The notes: generated from the sequence alone by a model not told the origin. A DNA stretch of 50,528 bases from Nitrospiraceae bacterium (GCA_003599275.1 QZJG01000011.1:1-50528), one strand, 5' to 3'; positions 7,944 through 17,910 are shown, counted from the stretch's first letter. A program made the numbers and translations.

Positions 7944-10900
7944 TTGGAAGATATTTATTCGATATTCGAAAAGCCTAAAAATCCTACGGAATTTGAGGCG
8001 ATAAGGATAAGGCTCGCCTCTCCTGAAAAGATAAGGGCATGGTCTTACGGAGAGGTGAAAAAGCCGGAGACCATTAATTACCGCACCTTTAAACCCGAGA
8101 GGGACGGCCTGTTCTGCGCGAAGATTTTCGGTCCGGTCAAGGACTGGGAGTGCATTTGCGGGAAATACAAGAGGATGAAACACCGGGGTGTCGTCTGCGA
8201 CAAGTGCGGAGTTGAAGTCATCCAGGCGAAGTCAAGGCGTGAAAGGCTCGGTCACATAGAGCTTGCAACACCTGTAGCGCATATATGGTTTTTAAAGGGC
8301 ATCCCGTCAAGGATAGGTACTCTCCTTGACATGACCATGCGCCAGCTCGAGAAAGTCCTGTACTTTGAAAGCTATGTGGTGGTTGACCCCGGGGACACCA
8401 AATTAAAGGACAAGGACCTGCTCAGTGATGAGGAGTACAGGAAATATGCGCAGGAGTTCGGCGACAAGTTCAAGGCGGGCATTGGAGCCGAGGCTGTCAA
8501 AGAGCTTCTCAGGAACATAAACCTCGACGAACAGTCAAAGGAGTTAAGGTTAAAGATCCATGCAACGGCGTCTCTCGGCGTCAAGAGAAAGCTGACAAAG
8601 AGGTTGAGGGTCGTAGAGGCGTTCAGGAAATCCGGCAACAAGCCTGAGTGGATGATCATGGACGTTGTCCCGGTCCTCCCCCCCGATCTGCGTCCGCTGG
8701 TCCCTCTTGAAGGCGGGAGGTTTGCGACTTCAGACCTGAATGACCTCTACCGGAGAGTTATAAACAGAAATAACAGGCTGAAGAGGCTGATGGAGCTGAA
8801 CGCGCCGAGTGTCATCATCCGCAACGAAAAAAGGATGCTGCAGGAGGCGGTCGATGCCCTCTTCGATAACGGCAGGAGAAGTCGTGTCCTGAAGGCCACA
8901 ACTAAGAGACCGCTGAAGTCCCTGAGCGACATGATAAAAGGCAAACAGGGACGCTTCAGGCAAAACCTCCTGGGAAAAAGGGTTGACTACTCGGGACGTT
9001 CCGTTGTAGTTGTAGGGCCTGAGCTTAAGTTGCACCAGTGCGGGCTGCCCAAGACGATGGCGCTTGAGCTGTTTAAACCTTATATATTCAGCAAGCTTGA
9101 AGAAAAAGGCGTTGTTACCACAATAAAGGCGGCAAAGAAGATAGTTGAAAGAGGTGAGGACATAATCTGGGATTGTCTCGACGAGGTCATTGCCGAGCAT
9201 CCTGTTCTGTTAAACAGGGCCCCGACCCTTCACAGACTCGGAATGCAGGCCTTTGATCCCGTGCTTGTAGAGGGCAAGGCCATAAGACTTCATCCCCTGG
9301 TCTGCACCGCATTCAATGCGGATTTTGACGGCGACCAGATGGCGGTGCATGTGCCGCTTTCAATGGAAGCGCAGATTGAGGCGAGGGCGCTCATGATGTC
9401 CATAAATAACATCCTCAGTCCTGCAAGCGGCAAGCCTATTGCAACCCCTACTCAGGATATGGTGTTAGGCATCTATTACCTTACCAAGGCCAAAAAAGGC
9501 GCAAAGGGGGAAGGAAGGGTCTTCTCCGGCCCCGAAGAGGTCAGGGTTGCATATGATGCCGGGATCATCGATCAGCACTCGGGCATCAAAGTGAGGATGA
9601 ACGGCTCCTTTGTCGACACTACGACGGGGCGCATCATACTTGGTGAGATAGTGCCGGAGGGCGTCACCTTTAATATGATCAACAAGGAAATGACCAAAAA
9701 GGAGGTCGGCAAGCTCGTTGAGTTCTGCTACAAAAAGCTCGGGAAAAAGCCGACGGTCATATTCTTAGACAATATCGAGAAGCTCGGCTTCCGGTATGCT
9801 TCGGTATCAGGCAGCTCGATTTGTATAGATGACATGCACATCCCGAGCAAAAAACCTGAATTGATAAAACTGGCCGAACAGGAAGTGCTCGACGTCCAGA
9901 GACAGTACGCAGACGGTCTTATCACAAACGGCGAACGGTACAACAAGGTCATAGACATATGGGCCGAGGTAACGGAAAAGATCGCCGACGAGATGATGAG
10001 GGAGCTGGGCGTTGAAAGCGACGACGAAATCAACAGGCTCTCCGAGGAGGAGCTCAGGGAGAGAAGGTCTTTCAACAGTATCTTCATGATGGCGGATTCC
10101 GGCGCAAGGGGATCTGCCGCACAGTTGAGGCAGCTTGCCGGTATGAGAGGACTCATGGCGAAGCCCTCAGGGGAAATTATAGAGACCCCTATTACGGCCA
10201 ATTTCAGGGAAGGACTGACGCCGCTCCAGTACTTCATCTCCACCCATGGCGCAAGAAAGGGTCTGGCCGATACCGCGTTAAAGACGGCAAATTCAGGATA
10301 CCTGACGAGAAGGCTTGTTGACGTTACGCAGGACGTGATAATAATGGAAGATGACTGCGGTACACATAACGGTATTCCCCTGACAAGCCTTGTGGAGGGC
10401 GGCGAGATAATCGAGCCGCTTGAAGAGAGGATATACGGCAGGACTGCTGCCGAAGATATAAAAGACGCGGACAGGGTCAAGATCGCGTCTTACAATCAGG
10501 AAATAGATGATGACCTGTCGAAGAAAATTGTGGACGCAGGAATTGACCGTGTAATGATCCGCTCGGTGCTGACATGCGAAGCCAAGCACGGCGTATGTAA
10601 AAAATGCTACGGCAGGGACCTCGGCAGGGGAGAGGTCGTGGAGACGGGCGAGGCGGTCGGTATTATTGCCGCACAGTCTATCGGTGAGCCGGGGACCCAG
10701 CTTACGATGCGGACCTTCCATATCGGCGGTACAGCCACAAGACTGGTGGAGCAGACCGTCCTGGAGGCGAAAAACAGCGGGACTGTAAAGTTTATAGACC
10801 TGGCCACGGTCAAAAACAGGGAAGGCTTCCTGGTCGTTATGAACCGTAACGGCAACATCGCGATTGTGGACTCCAAGGGCAGGGAAAGAGAAAAATACTC

Positions 10901-12023
10901 CGTCGTATACGGCGCAAAACTTAAAGTCAAGAACGGCCAGAAGGTGGATGCAGGGCAACTGCTTGTCGAATGGGACCCGTATTCAATACCGATTATCACG
11001 GAGGTCGGCGGAAGGATTGCGCTCGGAGACATTGTAGAGGGTGTATCGGTCAAGGAAGAAGTCGACGAGGTGACCGGACTCGCCCACAAGGTCATTATAG
11101 AATACCCGGCCCATATGAGACCGAGGGTTTCACTCAAGGATGAGCATGGGAAAGTCACACAGAAGATCCCGGGCACCAATAATATAGCACGGTACCTGCT
11201 GCCGTCCGGCGCCCATGTCCTTGTTGACAGGGGTTCGATCGTCCATCCCGGCGATATTATAGCAAAGATACCGAGGGAGACCACGAAGACGAAGGACATC
11301 ACGGGCGGTCTTCCCAGAGTTGCGGAACTGTTTGAGGCGAGAAAGCCCAAAGAGCAGGCGATCGTGAGCGAGATAGACGGGGTAATCGAGTTCAGGGGTT
11401 TCCATAAGGGGATGAGGGTCGTTGTTGTTAAAGGCGGAGCGGACACAAGAGAATACAACATCCCCAAGGGCAAACACCTGAGCGTGCATGAAGGCGACTG
11501 GGTAAAGGCGGGAGAGCCTTTGATGGACGGCTCCATAAACCCGCACAACATACTTGAAATACTCGGCCCCAATGAGCTCCAGAGATACCTTGTGGACGAA
11601 GTACAGAAAGTCTACAGGCTCCAGGGCGTTGCGATAAACGACAAACACATAGAGGTTGTCGTGAGGCAGATGATGAAGAAGGTCAGGATAGAAGAATCCG
11701 GCGACACATATTTCCTGACAGGCGAACAGATCGACAAGAGCATATTCGAAGAGGAAAACAGGAGGGTCCTGAAAGAGAAAGGCAAACCCGCCCAGGCAAA
11801 GCCGATACTGCTTGGTATTACCAAGGCGTCCCTGTCTACGGACAGCTTTATCTCCGCTGCGTCGTTCCAGGAGACCACGAGGGTGCTTACAGAGGCCGCT
11901 ATAAACGGGGCCATGGATGAGCTGAGAGGCCTTAAGGAAAATATCATTATGGGAAGGCTGATTCCTGCCGGCACAGGCACGGAAATGTACAAGGCCACTT
12001 TTATCGAGCCCGCCGAAAAATAG
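7944..12023 (+). CDS. rpoC: DNA-directed RNA polymerase subunit beta-prime
   Basis: A full-length 1359-residue beta-prime subunit. The N-terminal zinc site uses C70, C72, C85 and C88. The catalytic loop [12 protein letters not shown] places the three magnesium-binding aspartates at D460, D462 and D464. The second zinc site [11 protein letters not shown] lies near residue 875. The bridge/trigger region [21 protein letters not shown] is intact. The start is TTG at 7944, preceded by AAAGGGGGA; no nearby ATG fits. It is the last gene of the operon and is followed by a perfect terminator hairpin. Confidence 0.99.
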   Translation: MEDIYSIFEKPKNPTEFEAIRIRLASPEKIRAWSYGEVKKPETINYRTFKPERDGLFCAKIFGPVKDWECICGKYKRMKHRGVVCDKCGVEVIQAKSRRERLGHIELATPVAHIWFLKGIPSRIGTLLDMTMRQLEKVLYFESYVVVDPGDTKLKDKDLLSDEEYRKYAQEFGDKFKAGIGAEAVKELLRNINLDEQSKELRLKIHATASLGVKRKLTKRLRVVEAFRKSGNKPEWMIMDVVPVLPPDLRPLVPLEGGRFATSDLNDLYRRVINRNNRLKRLMELNAPSVIIRNEKRMLQEAVDALFDNGRRSRVLKATTKRPLKSLSDMIKGKQGRFRQNLLGKRVDYSGRSVVVVGPELKLHQCGLPKTMALELFKPYIFSKLEEKGVVTTIKAAKKIVERGEDIIWDCLDEVIAEHPVLLNRAPTLHRLGMQAFDPVLVEGKAIRLHPLVCTAFNADFDGDQMAVHVPLSMEAQIEARALMMSINNILSPASGKPIATPTQDMVLGIYYLTKAKKGAKGEGRVFSGPEEVRVAYDAGIIDQHSGIKVRMNGSFVDTTTGRIILGEIVPEGVTFNMINKEMTKKEVGKLVEFCYKKLGKKPTVIFLDNIEKLGFRYASVSGSSICIDDMHIPSKKPELIKLAEQEVLDVQRQYADGLITNGERYNKVIDIWAEVTEKIADEMMRELGVESDDEINRLSEEELRERRSFNSIFMMADSGARGSAAQLRQLAGMRGLMAKPSGEIIETPITANFREGLTPLQYFISTHGARKGLADTALKTANSGYLTRRLVDVTQDVIIMEDDCGTHNGIPLTSLVEGGEIIEPLEERIYGRTAAEDIKDADRVKIASYNQEIDDDLSKKIVDAGIDRVMIRSVLTCEAKHGVCKKCYGRDLGRGEVVETGEAVGIIAAQSIGEPGTQLTMRTFHIGGTATRLVEQTVLEAKNSGTVKFIDLATVKNREGFLVVMNRNGNIAIVDSKGREREKYSVVYGAKLKVKNGQKVDAGQLLVEWDPYSIPIITEVGGRIALGDIVEGVSVKEEVDEVTGLAHKVIIEYPAHMRPRVSLKDEHGKVTQKIPGTNNIARYLLPSGAHVLVDRGSIVHPGDIIAKIPRETTKTKDITGGLPRVAELFEARKPKEQAIVSEIDGVIEFRGFHKGMRVVVVKGGADTREYNIPKGKHLSVHEGDWVKAGEPLMDGSINPHNILEILGPNELQRYLVDEVQKVYRLQGVAINDKHIEVVVRQMMKKVRIEESGDTYFLTGEQIDKSIFEEENRRVLKEKGKPAQAKPILLGITKASLSTDSFISAASFQETTRVLTEAAINGAMDELRGLKENIIMGRLIPAGTGTEMYKATFIEPAEK

Positions 12024-12044
12024 AAGGAAGTTTAAAAGTTGATA

Positions 12045-12081
12045 ATTAAGGAAGGGTGAAACATCCCTTCCTTAATTTTTT
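12045..12081 (+). terminator. Rho-independent terminator after rpoC
   Basis: ATTAAGGAAGGG (12045-12056) pairs perfectly over 12 bp with CCCTTCCTTAAT (12065-12076), with an 8-base loop and a run of six T (12076-12081). It lies 22 bases after the rpoC stop and ends the ribosomal/RNA polymerase operon. The right arm overlaps the last codons and stop of the convergent phosphatase gene (stop at 12072-12074). Confidence 0.92.
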
Positions 12082-12896
12082 GTCTCACCGATAAATCTTA
12101 AGACCGCCCTGGCCCAACCCTCCGGACCGGTCCCATCCTCTTTTACAAGATTCGCGATGCTGATTCTTTCATCATGTTCTCCGTCATGTTTCCGAACAAT
12201 GACCGGACAGTCAACTTTTTCAAGCATCGGTACGTCATTGAGACTGTCGCCTATGGCAAGTGTCGTGATTTCGCCTAATTCCTTTTTGTATAAATCGATA
12301 AGGACCGCTGCGGCCCTCCCTTTGTCACTGTTGCCGAGGATGTGAAGGAATCTCCCCTGCGTATGTTTGAGGCCCTTTGCCTTTACAGCTTCAAAGAGGC
12401 GGGGCAATTCATGGTTCTCCCCGTCAAAAAAGAAGGGCTCGTCAAAGTCCCTCTCCTTTGCCATAGCAGCCTCAGCAATGCTTAACCCGCTGACATCTGA
12501 AATTTCCTTCACAGTCATGTCCCCGAACCCTCTTACATTAAAGCCTTCACTTCTCAATTGCTCCATTGCTTTTCTTAAATCGTCATATCTTGCACCGAGC
12601 CTGATTACAGTATAAGTGTCTTCTTGTTCCTCTCTAAACTCTAAACTTTCAACTCTTAAATTAAAATAATTTTTCGGTATAAATATCCCCCCGCCGTTTT
12701 CGGAAATGAAAGGGTGACTGTTACCGAGCTTCTTACGGTAGTGTTCGATTTCTATCCTTGTCTTGCTTGAGCAGATGACAAGAGGAATATGTTTCTCTCT
12801 GATCAGTTGAAGGGCGGGCAGTGCCTTCTCAAAAGAATATGTATCGTAATCAAGAAGCGTACCGTCAAGGTCTGTAAAGATGATGAGGTTTTTCAT
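12072..12896 (-). CDS. mpgP: HAD-family mannosyl/glucosyl-3-phosphoglycerate phosphatase
   Basis: A 274-residue HAD phosphatase of the MpgP/GpgP family. Motif I is DLDGTLLD with nucleophile D9 and acid/base D11. Motif II is CSSKTR near residue 42. The family segment SENGGGIFIPKNYF is at about 65-78. Motif IV is GDSLNDVPML at 216-225. The enzyme removes phosphate from glucosyl- or mannosyl-3-phosphoglycerate to give the compatible solute. A matching synthase (GpgS) is 8.4 kb away, so glucosyl-3-phosphoglycerate is the likelier substrate. The start at 12896 gives the normal MKNLIIFTDLDG opening; an upstream in-frame ATG would add 14 unlikely residues. Residues about 79-92 appear to be an in-frame repeat insertion. 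Confidence 0.85.
   Translation of the reverse strand: MKNLIIFTDLDGTLLDYDTYSFEKALPALQLIREKHIPLVICSSKTRIEIEHYRKKLGNSHPFISENGGGIFIPKNYFNLRVESLEFREEQEDTYTVIRLGARYDDLRKAMEQLRSEGFNVRGFGDMTVKEISDVSGLSIAEAAMAKERDFDEPFFFDGENHELPRLFEAVKAKGLKHTQGRFLHILGNSDKGRAAAVLIDLYKKELGEITTLAIGDSLNDVPMLEKVDCPVIVRKHDGEHDERISIANLVKEDGTGPEGWARAVLRFIGETKN
12631..12660 (-). repeat. Repeat-like insertion inside the phosphatase gene
   Basis: On the minus strand this stretch consists of AGAGTTGAAAGTTTAGAG-type words, the same style as the intergenic hairpin arms near 2640-2705, 3259-3298 and 41452-41535. It encodes about residues 79-92 (LRVESLEFREEQ), a segment I do not recall in MpgP homologues, and the frame is kept on both sides. 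Reading it as a captured repeat is inference from word similarity. Confidence 0.4.
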
Positions 12897-13042
12897 TATT
12901 GAAAGTATACTACCTGAAAACCAGGGCTGATAGTCCATTTTATTTTAACCATACTGGACCACTCGGCATTTTCATAACGTCTATCCCCTTCTTTCGTGTC
13001 CGGAACATATAACTCATCTTACTTCCTTCCGAAATAAATGGT

Positions 13043-13076
13043 TCTTGTCTTTAACAGGCTTATCGTATTATCATTA
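13043..13076 (+). repeat. Copy 1 of a short element shared with 43553-43585
   Basis: The 16-mer TCTTGTCTTTAACAGG and, a few bases later, GTATTATCATTA are present here and again upstream of the ORF6N pseudogene. Both copies lie at the left edge of a region of decayed and intact defence genes. The rest of 12897-13107 shows no gene or clear signal. The element may be the end of a lost mobile element or an old promoter. Confidence 0.45.
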
Positions 13077-13107
13077 TCAAACCTTTTTGAGTGGGGGACC
13101 AGATACA

Positions 13108-13299
13108 GTGACAGCGCAAGCCGTTAATCTGATTAATTTTCTGAAGGGGCCGAAGCAGTTCATTATTCCTATCTATCAGCGGAGTATTCACGAGGCCCAA
13201 CTTTTGACCTATCTCAAGCTCTCAAGTATAAAAACAGGGTTGATCATTAATTTTCACACAGGATTTTTAAAGCATGGTATTAAAAGACTCGTCTTATAA
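13108..13299 (+). pseudogene. Fused fragments of a DUF262 (GmrSD-like) gene and a GxxExxY-family gene
   Basis: The first part encodes VNLINFLKGPKQFIIPIYQR, the hallmark N-terminal motif of DUF262 proteins (the nucleotide-handling half of GmrSD type IV restriction enzymes). Directly after it, without a stop, the frame continues as IHEAQLLTYLKLSSIKTG and ends GIKRLVL, the typical C-terminus of GxxExxY-family proteins. Neither half is complete: DUF262 proteins are several hundred residues and the nuclease-like core of GxxExxY is missing. I read it as a deletion scar joining two genes. The upstream start is unclear and function is unlikely. Confidence 0.65.
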
Positions 13300-13328
13300 C
13301 TCTGTGTCTCCGTGTCTCTGTGGTTACG

Positions 13329-13531
13329 GTCTCAGCAGGTTGAGGCTTTCTATCAATATGCGGTTCAGTGAGATAGATGATCCGAAGGGGCTTTGTAAGG
13401 ATGTTACGAATCTTGGGCGGTGGGGGAATGGGGATGTGGAAGTTGGCCTTAGTTCGGCGGGGCAGCTTGAAGATGTGATGTATCTCGTTACTCAGTCGTT
13501 TGAGAGGAATTTGGATAATGGGGGGCAGTGA
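13329..13531 (+). pseudogene. C-terminal fragment of a DUF5655-type protein
   Basis: Reading to the TGA at 13529-13531, the frame gives RLRLSINMRFSEIDDP, then GLCKDVTNLGRWGNGDVEV and LEDVMYLVTQSFERN. I recognise this as the C-terminal end of DUF5655-domain proteins, which are often linked to DUF262/DUF1524 restriction genes. The N-terminal part is absent and no ribosome-binding site fits, so this is a remnant. Together with the preceding fragment it suggests a lost GmrSD-like system. From 13532 to about 13740 no gene is seen. Confidence 0.55.
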
Positions 13532-13742
13532 GATTCTAATGAGAGGGAAATTGCTTTGCCTTTAATATGCTGGATGCAGGAAACAAAAGATGACCCCACG
13601 GGAACTGCGTTGGCGTAAAAGGCACGCTAATTGATGGCGAATCCGTGGTAACGGGCTTTATAAGATTTGATTTAGACTGTCCTCTCAGGTATCCGCATTT
13701 GTAGGCTGGTCAAGTTGTAAGTGAAAAAGCAGCACAAATAAC

Positions 13743-13791
13743 TTGACATGTCTATCAAATCATGATAGAGTTCTCTCAAAATAGGTGAGAG
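13743..13791 (+). promoter_or_regulatory. Promoter and two palindromes upstream of the HTH-methylase operon
   Basis: TTGACA (13743-13748) and TAGAGT (13766-13771) are spaced by 17 bases as a sigma70-like promoter. Between them lies the exact palindrome CTATCA-N5-TGATAG (13752-13768), placed where a bound repressor would block polymerase. A second exact inverted repeat, CTCTCA-N7-TGAGAG (13773-13791), covers the expected transcription start. Such operators are common ahead of controller-type HTH genes in restriction-modification operons. Confidence 0.6.
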
Positions 13792-13799
13792 AGGGTTGC

Positions 13800-14045
13800 T
13801 TGTACGAAAGAGGTAATAAAATAGAGGCTCGACTGAAAAGACTTATTACGTTACTGCTGGAGGGAAAATATTCCGCGATAGATCTGTCGCAAAAAATGAA
13901 TACGTCAATTGCCACAGTTTCTCGGGATATCGAGGCTCTTCGTCAAAGGGACTTTGACATTCAAGCGGTGAGAGATAAAGAAGGGTGGCGCTACAAATTG
14001 ATTGCAACTGAAAGACAACTCGAACTGGGATTAAGAGTGCCCTGA
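13800..14045 (+). CDS. Small helix-turn-helix regulator of the methylase operon
   Basis: An 81-residue protein starting with TTG at 13800, preceded by GAGAGGG; a GTG at 13785 is an alternative. The segment LKRLITLLLEGKYSAIDLSQ followed by KMNTSIATVSRDIEALRQRD is a winged-helix (HTH_11/DeoR-like) DNA-binding domain. The following FDIQAVRDKEGWRYKL fits the wing. It has no effector domain, so it is probably a dedicated local regulator, analogous to the C proteins of restriction-modification systems but of a different fold class. It precedes the 1044-aa methylase by 61 bases, and two palindromes lie in its promoter. The function is inferred from domain and context. Confidence 0.7.
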   Translation: MYERGNKIEARLKRLITLLLEGKYSAIDLSQKMNTSIATVSRDIEALRQRDFDIQAVRDKEGWRYKLIATERQLELGLRVP

Positions 14046-14106
14046 TGCTTACCTCCGTGTTCACACCTTTGCACGGAATAAAGCCTTTTTATGTGGGGAG
14101 TGAATA

Positions 14107-17100
14107 ATGATTTCTCTGGAGAACGCTCATATAGACCTACACTGGCCGCCCCCTGATGAGATTATAAATCCGTTGGGTTCTGGACCGAGCGTGTATGCGC
14201 GCCTCGCGAAAGAGAAAATAGGTCAGGCAATTAGTCGGTTGTCGGATGGCGATGGAATAAAGGTTGGAGTCTTGACAGGCGATCCTCTATCCAATACTAC
14301 CGAATCGCCGATAGCAATTGTTTGCGAGACCTCAAGAACTCTTTCTCAAAATACACTCAGGCAGATACACAAACTTGCCTGGAACTTCAGCCGCTCGCCG
14401 CTCCTAATTATTATTGAGCCCAATATCGTCAGGGCATGGACGTGCTGTGAACCCCCTCTGAGAGAAGACGCACTCGAACAAAGAGGTCCCGAAATAATGC
14501 AAGTTTCCTCGTTGACGGAACAAGCCGCGAAAGCCTTGGATTGGGTGCAGTTAGCATCAGGACAATTCTTCAAGAATCATAGCGACCGGTTTAGAAGGGA
14601 ACAATGTGCCGATTATGCACTGCTTGAGACGCTTGATTACGTTCGTCAGGAACTCATATATCATGCGAAATACAGACTCGACGAAGACATCTGCCATGAT
14701 TTATTGGCGAGGGTCATTTTCATGCAGTTCCTTTTCCATCGGAAAGATTCATCTGGATTGCCTGCACTTAATGAAAAGCGGTTGAGTCGTCTATATGATG
14801 AAGGAGTCCTTTCGGCCAAATATAACGGCCTGTCTGAAATCTTAAACAATTACGTTGACAGCTATGCTTTTTTCAGGTGGCTCAATGAAAAGTTTAACGG
14901 TGATTTGTTTCCAGGAAAGGGAGAGACAGAGGATGAGAGAGAAGCTGAGTGGCAACAAGAGATGAAGAGCGTTAAACGGGAACATTTGGAGTTGCTGTCT
15001 AATTTTGTTAGCGGCCATATGAGAAAAGGTCAGATAGCTCTCTGGCCGATGTATTCTTTTGATGCAATACCGCTTGAATTTATAAGCAACATATATGAGC
15101 AATTCGTCGGAAAAAAACCCGGGGTTGTTTATACTCGCGCTCACGTCGTTGATTTTATACTTGATGGTGTGCTCCCTTGGAACAGTAAACAATGGGATCT
15201 GAAGATTTTGGACCCCTCATGCGGATCAGGAATATTCTTGGTCAAAGCATATCAGCGGTTGATCCATCGTTGGAAGTTGGCTCATGGTGAAGAACCCAAG
15301 GTAGACGATTTGCGAGGACTGCTTGAAAATAATTTATTAGGCATCGATAATGACCAGCATGCGGTACGAGTCGCCTCATTTAGCTTATACCTGGCTATGT
15401 GCGATGAAATTGATCCGAAACATTACTGGAATAAAGTTAAGTTTCCAAGGCTTCGTCATCGAAGGATTATATGTGCTGACTTTTTCAGAGAAGATACAAA
15501 GGAATTCCGCACAGTTGACGACGCGCATACCTTTGACATAGTAGTAGGTAATCCCCCATGGGGAAGAAACAGTTGTTTGAAATCTGATCATGTACTTAAG
15601 TGGGCTGCGGGAGCACATGAAAAAGACTGTTCTAAGGAAAGGACTGGGCAATATGGGTGGGTCACTGCATATCGCGATATAGGTCCACTTTTTTTAGCAA
15701 AAGCTGCTGCTTTAACACATCCAGAGGGCCAAATTGCACTGATCCAACCTGCTATGAGCTTGATTTTTGATCGAGTTGGCACTGCATCGAAATTCCGCAA
15801 GAAGTTTTTCAATTCCTTCAAAGTAGAAGAGATAATAAACCTTTCCGCATTACGTTTTGGTCTATTCAAGAATGCCACTTCTCCTGTCTGCATAGTGACT
15901 ATGAAACCAACACCGCCCGATGGAGAACCTTTGACTTATATATGCCCAAAACCCGCCCACACAGGCGAGGATGATTATCGCATAATTATCGAGCCGCAAG
16001 ACATTAACCCTATTTATCTTCATGAAGCAGCAGAAGATCCTCTTGTCTGGACAGCACTAATGTGGGGGGGGAGGCGCGATTTTGTACTTCTTTGTCGATT
16101 AAGGCAATGTAAGAATTTGGAACAGCTTAAGGCTAAGAAAATTGCTGTAACACGACAAGGAATCGTTCGCGGAGATAGGAAAAAATTTCAGCAGTCTATA
16201 CACAGAAAGCCAATTCTAAATTCTGACGAATTTCTAAAAGAGGCTTTCATTTATCTAAACGCAAAAGCCCTGCCTGAAAATGACGACCCCTACACTCATT
16301 CCAGAGATTCAGTTAATTTTGATGCCTTTACACTGCCGCAATTAATTATAAAGCAAGCGTGGTCAAAAAACCGGGGCAGATTCCAAGCCGTTATAATCGC
16401 CTCAGATGAGACAACAGGCGGTATTGTTTGTTCTGAAAGTTACGAAAGCGTACACATTAATAAGCAGAATTACCCGATTCTGGAGACCGCTTGGCTAAGT
16501 TACAACAGCAAGCTTGCCGTCTACTCTCTGCTTCTTTCAAGCGGCAGTTTTGCAGCCTATAGACCCACTATAAATGTTGAGGATCTTTTACGAGTACCGA
16601 TTCCTGAGCCTCAAATTGGCGGATTAAATAGAATAAAACAATTGGCGGATGTTGATGAACATATTCGTAAAGCATTCTCTTTCAAGGAAAGCGAATGGAC
16701 GCTTATAGATGATCTTTTTGAATACACGCTGCCTGACTTTAAAGGCGATATCTCCTCGCCAGGAAGACAAAAGACGCGCACTTCTGACGACAAAAGTGAG
16801 CTGCACCTAAAAACTTATTGTGAGTATTTTCTGAAAGTTCTTAAAGCAGGCTTTGGAAAAAACAAGAGCGTTGGCACCACAATTCTTCAAGAAAAGAATA
16901 CATCCACCTTGCCGCTCCGCATGGTTGCGATACACCTTGACTGGCCTGAACAGAACAAAGTCCGAATTGAATCATTTGACGCCCCCGATCTGACGAAGCG
17001 CTTATTTGAGCTTAACCAAAAGTTTCTAAAAACGTCTTCCAGCGGTGGCATTTTTTACCAGCGGGTAGTCAGAGTTTATAGTTCTGTAAAGATAAACGGC

Positions 17101-17241
17101 AAGAAAATACCTACCATTTTTATAATAAAGCCGGATCAGATCCGCTACTGGACACGTTCTCTGGCTATGCGTGATGCAGACGAAGTGGCGACGGACATAA
17201 TGATGTGGAGGCAATCCACAGAAAGAGAGATGGACTCCTAA
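14107..17241 (+). CDS. N6-adenine DNA methyltransferase of a restriction-modification-like operon
   Basis: A 1044-residue protein. SAM-binding motif I is LDPSCGSG (368-375) followed by IFLVKAYQ. The catalytic motif IV is NPPW (482-485) in FDIVVGNPPWG, typical of gamma-type N6-adenine methylases of the Eco57I/type IIG kind. The 360-residue N-terminal region has strands such as PLLIIIEPNIVRAWTCCEPP, resembling the degenerate HSDR_N-like domain of restriction subunits. The C-terminal 500 residues would hold target recognition; PTINVEDLLRVPIPEPQ is typical of that part. No nuclease motif is obvious in this chain, but the next gene has one. GGGGAG precedes the ATG. The operon looks more A/T-rich than the housekeeping genes, suggesting transfer. 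Confidence 0.85.
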   Translation: MISLENAHIDLHWPPPDEIINPLGSGPSVYARLAKEKIGQAISRLSDGDGIKVGVLTGDPLSNTTESPIAIVCETSRTLSQNTLRQIHKLAWNFSRSPLLIIIEPNIVRAWTCCEPPLREDALEQRGPEIMQVSSLTEQAAKALDWVQLASGQFFKNHSDRFRREQCADYALLETLDYVRQELIYHAKYRLDEDICHDLLARVIFMQFLFHRKDSSGLPALNEKRLSRLYDEGVLSAKYNGLSEILNNYVDSYAFFRWLNEKFNGDLFPGKGETEDEREAEWQQEMKSVKREHLELLSNFVSGHMRKGQIALWPMYSFDAIPLEFISNIYEQFVGKKPGVVYTRAHVVDFILDGVLPWNSKQWDLKILDPSCGSGIFLVKAYQRLIHRWKLAHGEEPKVDDLRGLLENNLLGIDNDQHAVRVASFSLYLAMCDEIDPKHYWNKVKFPRLRHRRIICADFFREDTKEFRTVDDAHTFDIVVGNPPWGRNSCLKSDHVLKWAAGAHEKDCSKERTGQYGWVTAYRDIGPLFLAKAAALTHPEGQIALIQPAMSLIFDRVGTASKFRKKFFNSFKVEEIINLSALRFGLFKNATSPVCIVTMKPTPPDGEPLTYICPKPAHTGEDDYRIIIEPQDINPIYLHEAAEDPLVWTALMWGGRRDFVLLCRLRQCKNLEQLKAKKIAVTRQGIVRGDRKKFQQSIHRKPILNSDEFLKEAFIYLNAKALPENDDPYTHSRDSVNFDAFTLPQLIIKQAWSKNRGRFQAVIIASDETTGGIVCSESYESVHINKQNYPILETAWLSYNSKLAVYSLLLSSGSFAAYRPTINVEDLLRVPIPEPQIGGLNRIKQLADVDEHIRKAFSFKESEWTLIDDLFEYTLPDFKGDISSPGRQKTRTSDDKSELHLKTYCEYFLKVLKAGFGKNKSVGTTILQEKNTSTLPLRMVAIHLDWPEQNKVRIESFDAPDLTKRLFELNQKFLKTSSSGGIFYQRVVRVYSSVKINGKKIPTIFIIKPDQIRYWTRSLAMRDADEVATDIMMWRQSTEREMDS

Positions 17242-17910
17242 GTGGGGCGGTTAACTTTCGGAGAACTGCGTTGGCCTGACAGTGCTGACTTTGTTTCAGT
17301 CGCCAAGGAATGGCAGGCCGATGCAACAACCATCCTTTTGGGCTTTGTATGGCAGGGGTATGACTCATTTAGAAAAAATGTACTATCACAAATTGACTGC
17401 TCACAAGCTGAAGATCAACTAGAGAGAAGCATTACCCAATATCTCACTCCCGAAGTTCGTGATGCCATGACAGGTTATGAGCCATTTCATATGGAACAAG
17501 GGGTTTATGAATTCGAAACACGCGAACTTGCACCCTCACAGCCTCCGCTATATGATATAGCATTTGTCCTAAGGCAAAATCCCCGAATTATGTGGCCTTT
17601 AGAGGCTAAGGTATTGAAAACAGACGGGTCCGTCGGTGAATATGTAAAAGAAATCAATAATAATTTTCTGACCTGTCGATATGCTCCTTTCTCGAGCGAG
17701 GCCGCGATGCTTGGGTATCTATTAGCAGGGAACCCGACTACTGCTTTCAGAAATATTGCCGAAAAGGCCCCTTGTGACATGAGTGATAATGTCAATTTTA
17801 TAGAACGAAGTCATAAGATTTCAATCCATACGCGCTCTGTTCCACAGGGGAAAACATACCCTGTTAATTTTATATGTCATCATCTGATTATGAAAATGTG
17901 TCTTGTGTGA
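17242..17910 (+). CDS. Putative PD-(D/E)XK nuclease partner of the methylase
   Basis: A 222-residue protein starting with GTG on the base immediately after the methylase TAA, so the two are co-translated. The segment PLYDIAFVLRQ followed by IMWPLEAKVLK supplies D105, E121 and K123, the D...ExK pattern of the PD-(D/E)XK nuclease core. A later helix NNFLTCRYAPFSSEAAMLGY fits the fold, where a conserved R/Y/E helix often follows. I do not recognise a named family. Its position and motif make it the likely restriction subunit cutting DNA not protected by the upstream methylase; that is inference. It ends just before remnants of other restriction genes. Confidence 0.65.
   Translation: MGRLTFGELRWPDSADFVSVAKEWQADATTILLGFVWQGYDSFRKNVLSQIDCSQAEDQLERSITQYLTPEVRDAMTGYEPFHMEQGVYEFETRELAPSQPPLYDIAFVLRQNPRIMWPLEAKVLKTDGSVGEYVKEINNNFLTCRYAPFSSEAAMLGYLLAGNPTTAFRNIAEKAPCDMSDNVNFIERSHKISIHTRSVPQGKTYPVNFICHHLIMKMCLV

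Noticed and set aside
9728-11648. Long open frames antisense to rpoC (250, 221, 321 and 172 codons).
   Set aside because: They overlap a certain, highly conserved gene, lack ribosome-binding sites and show composition expected from the complement of RpoC codons.
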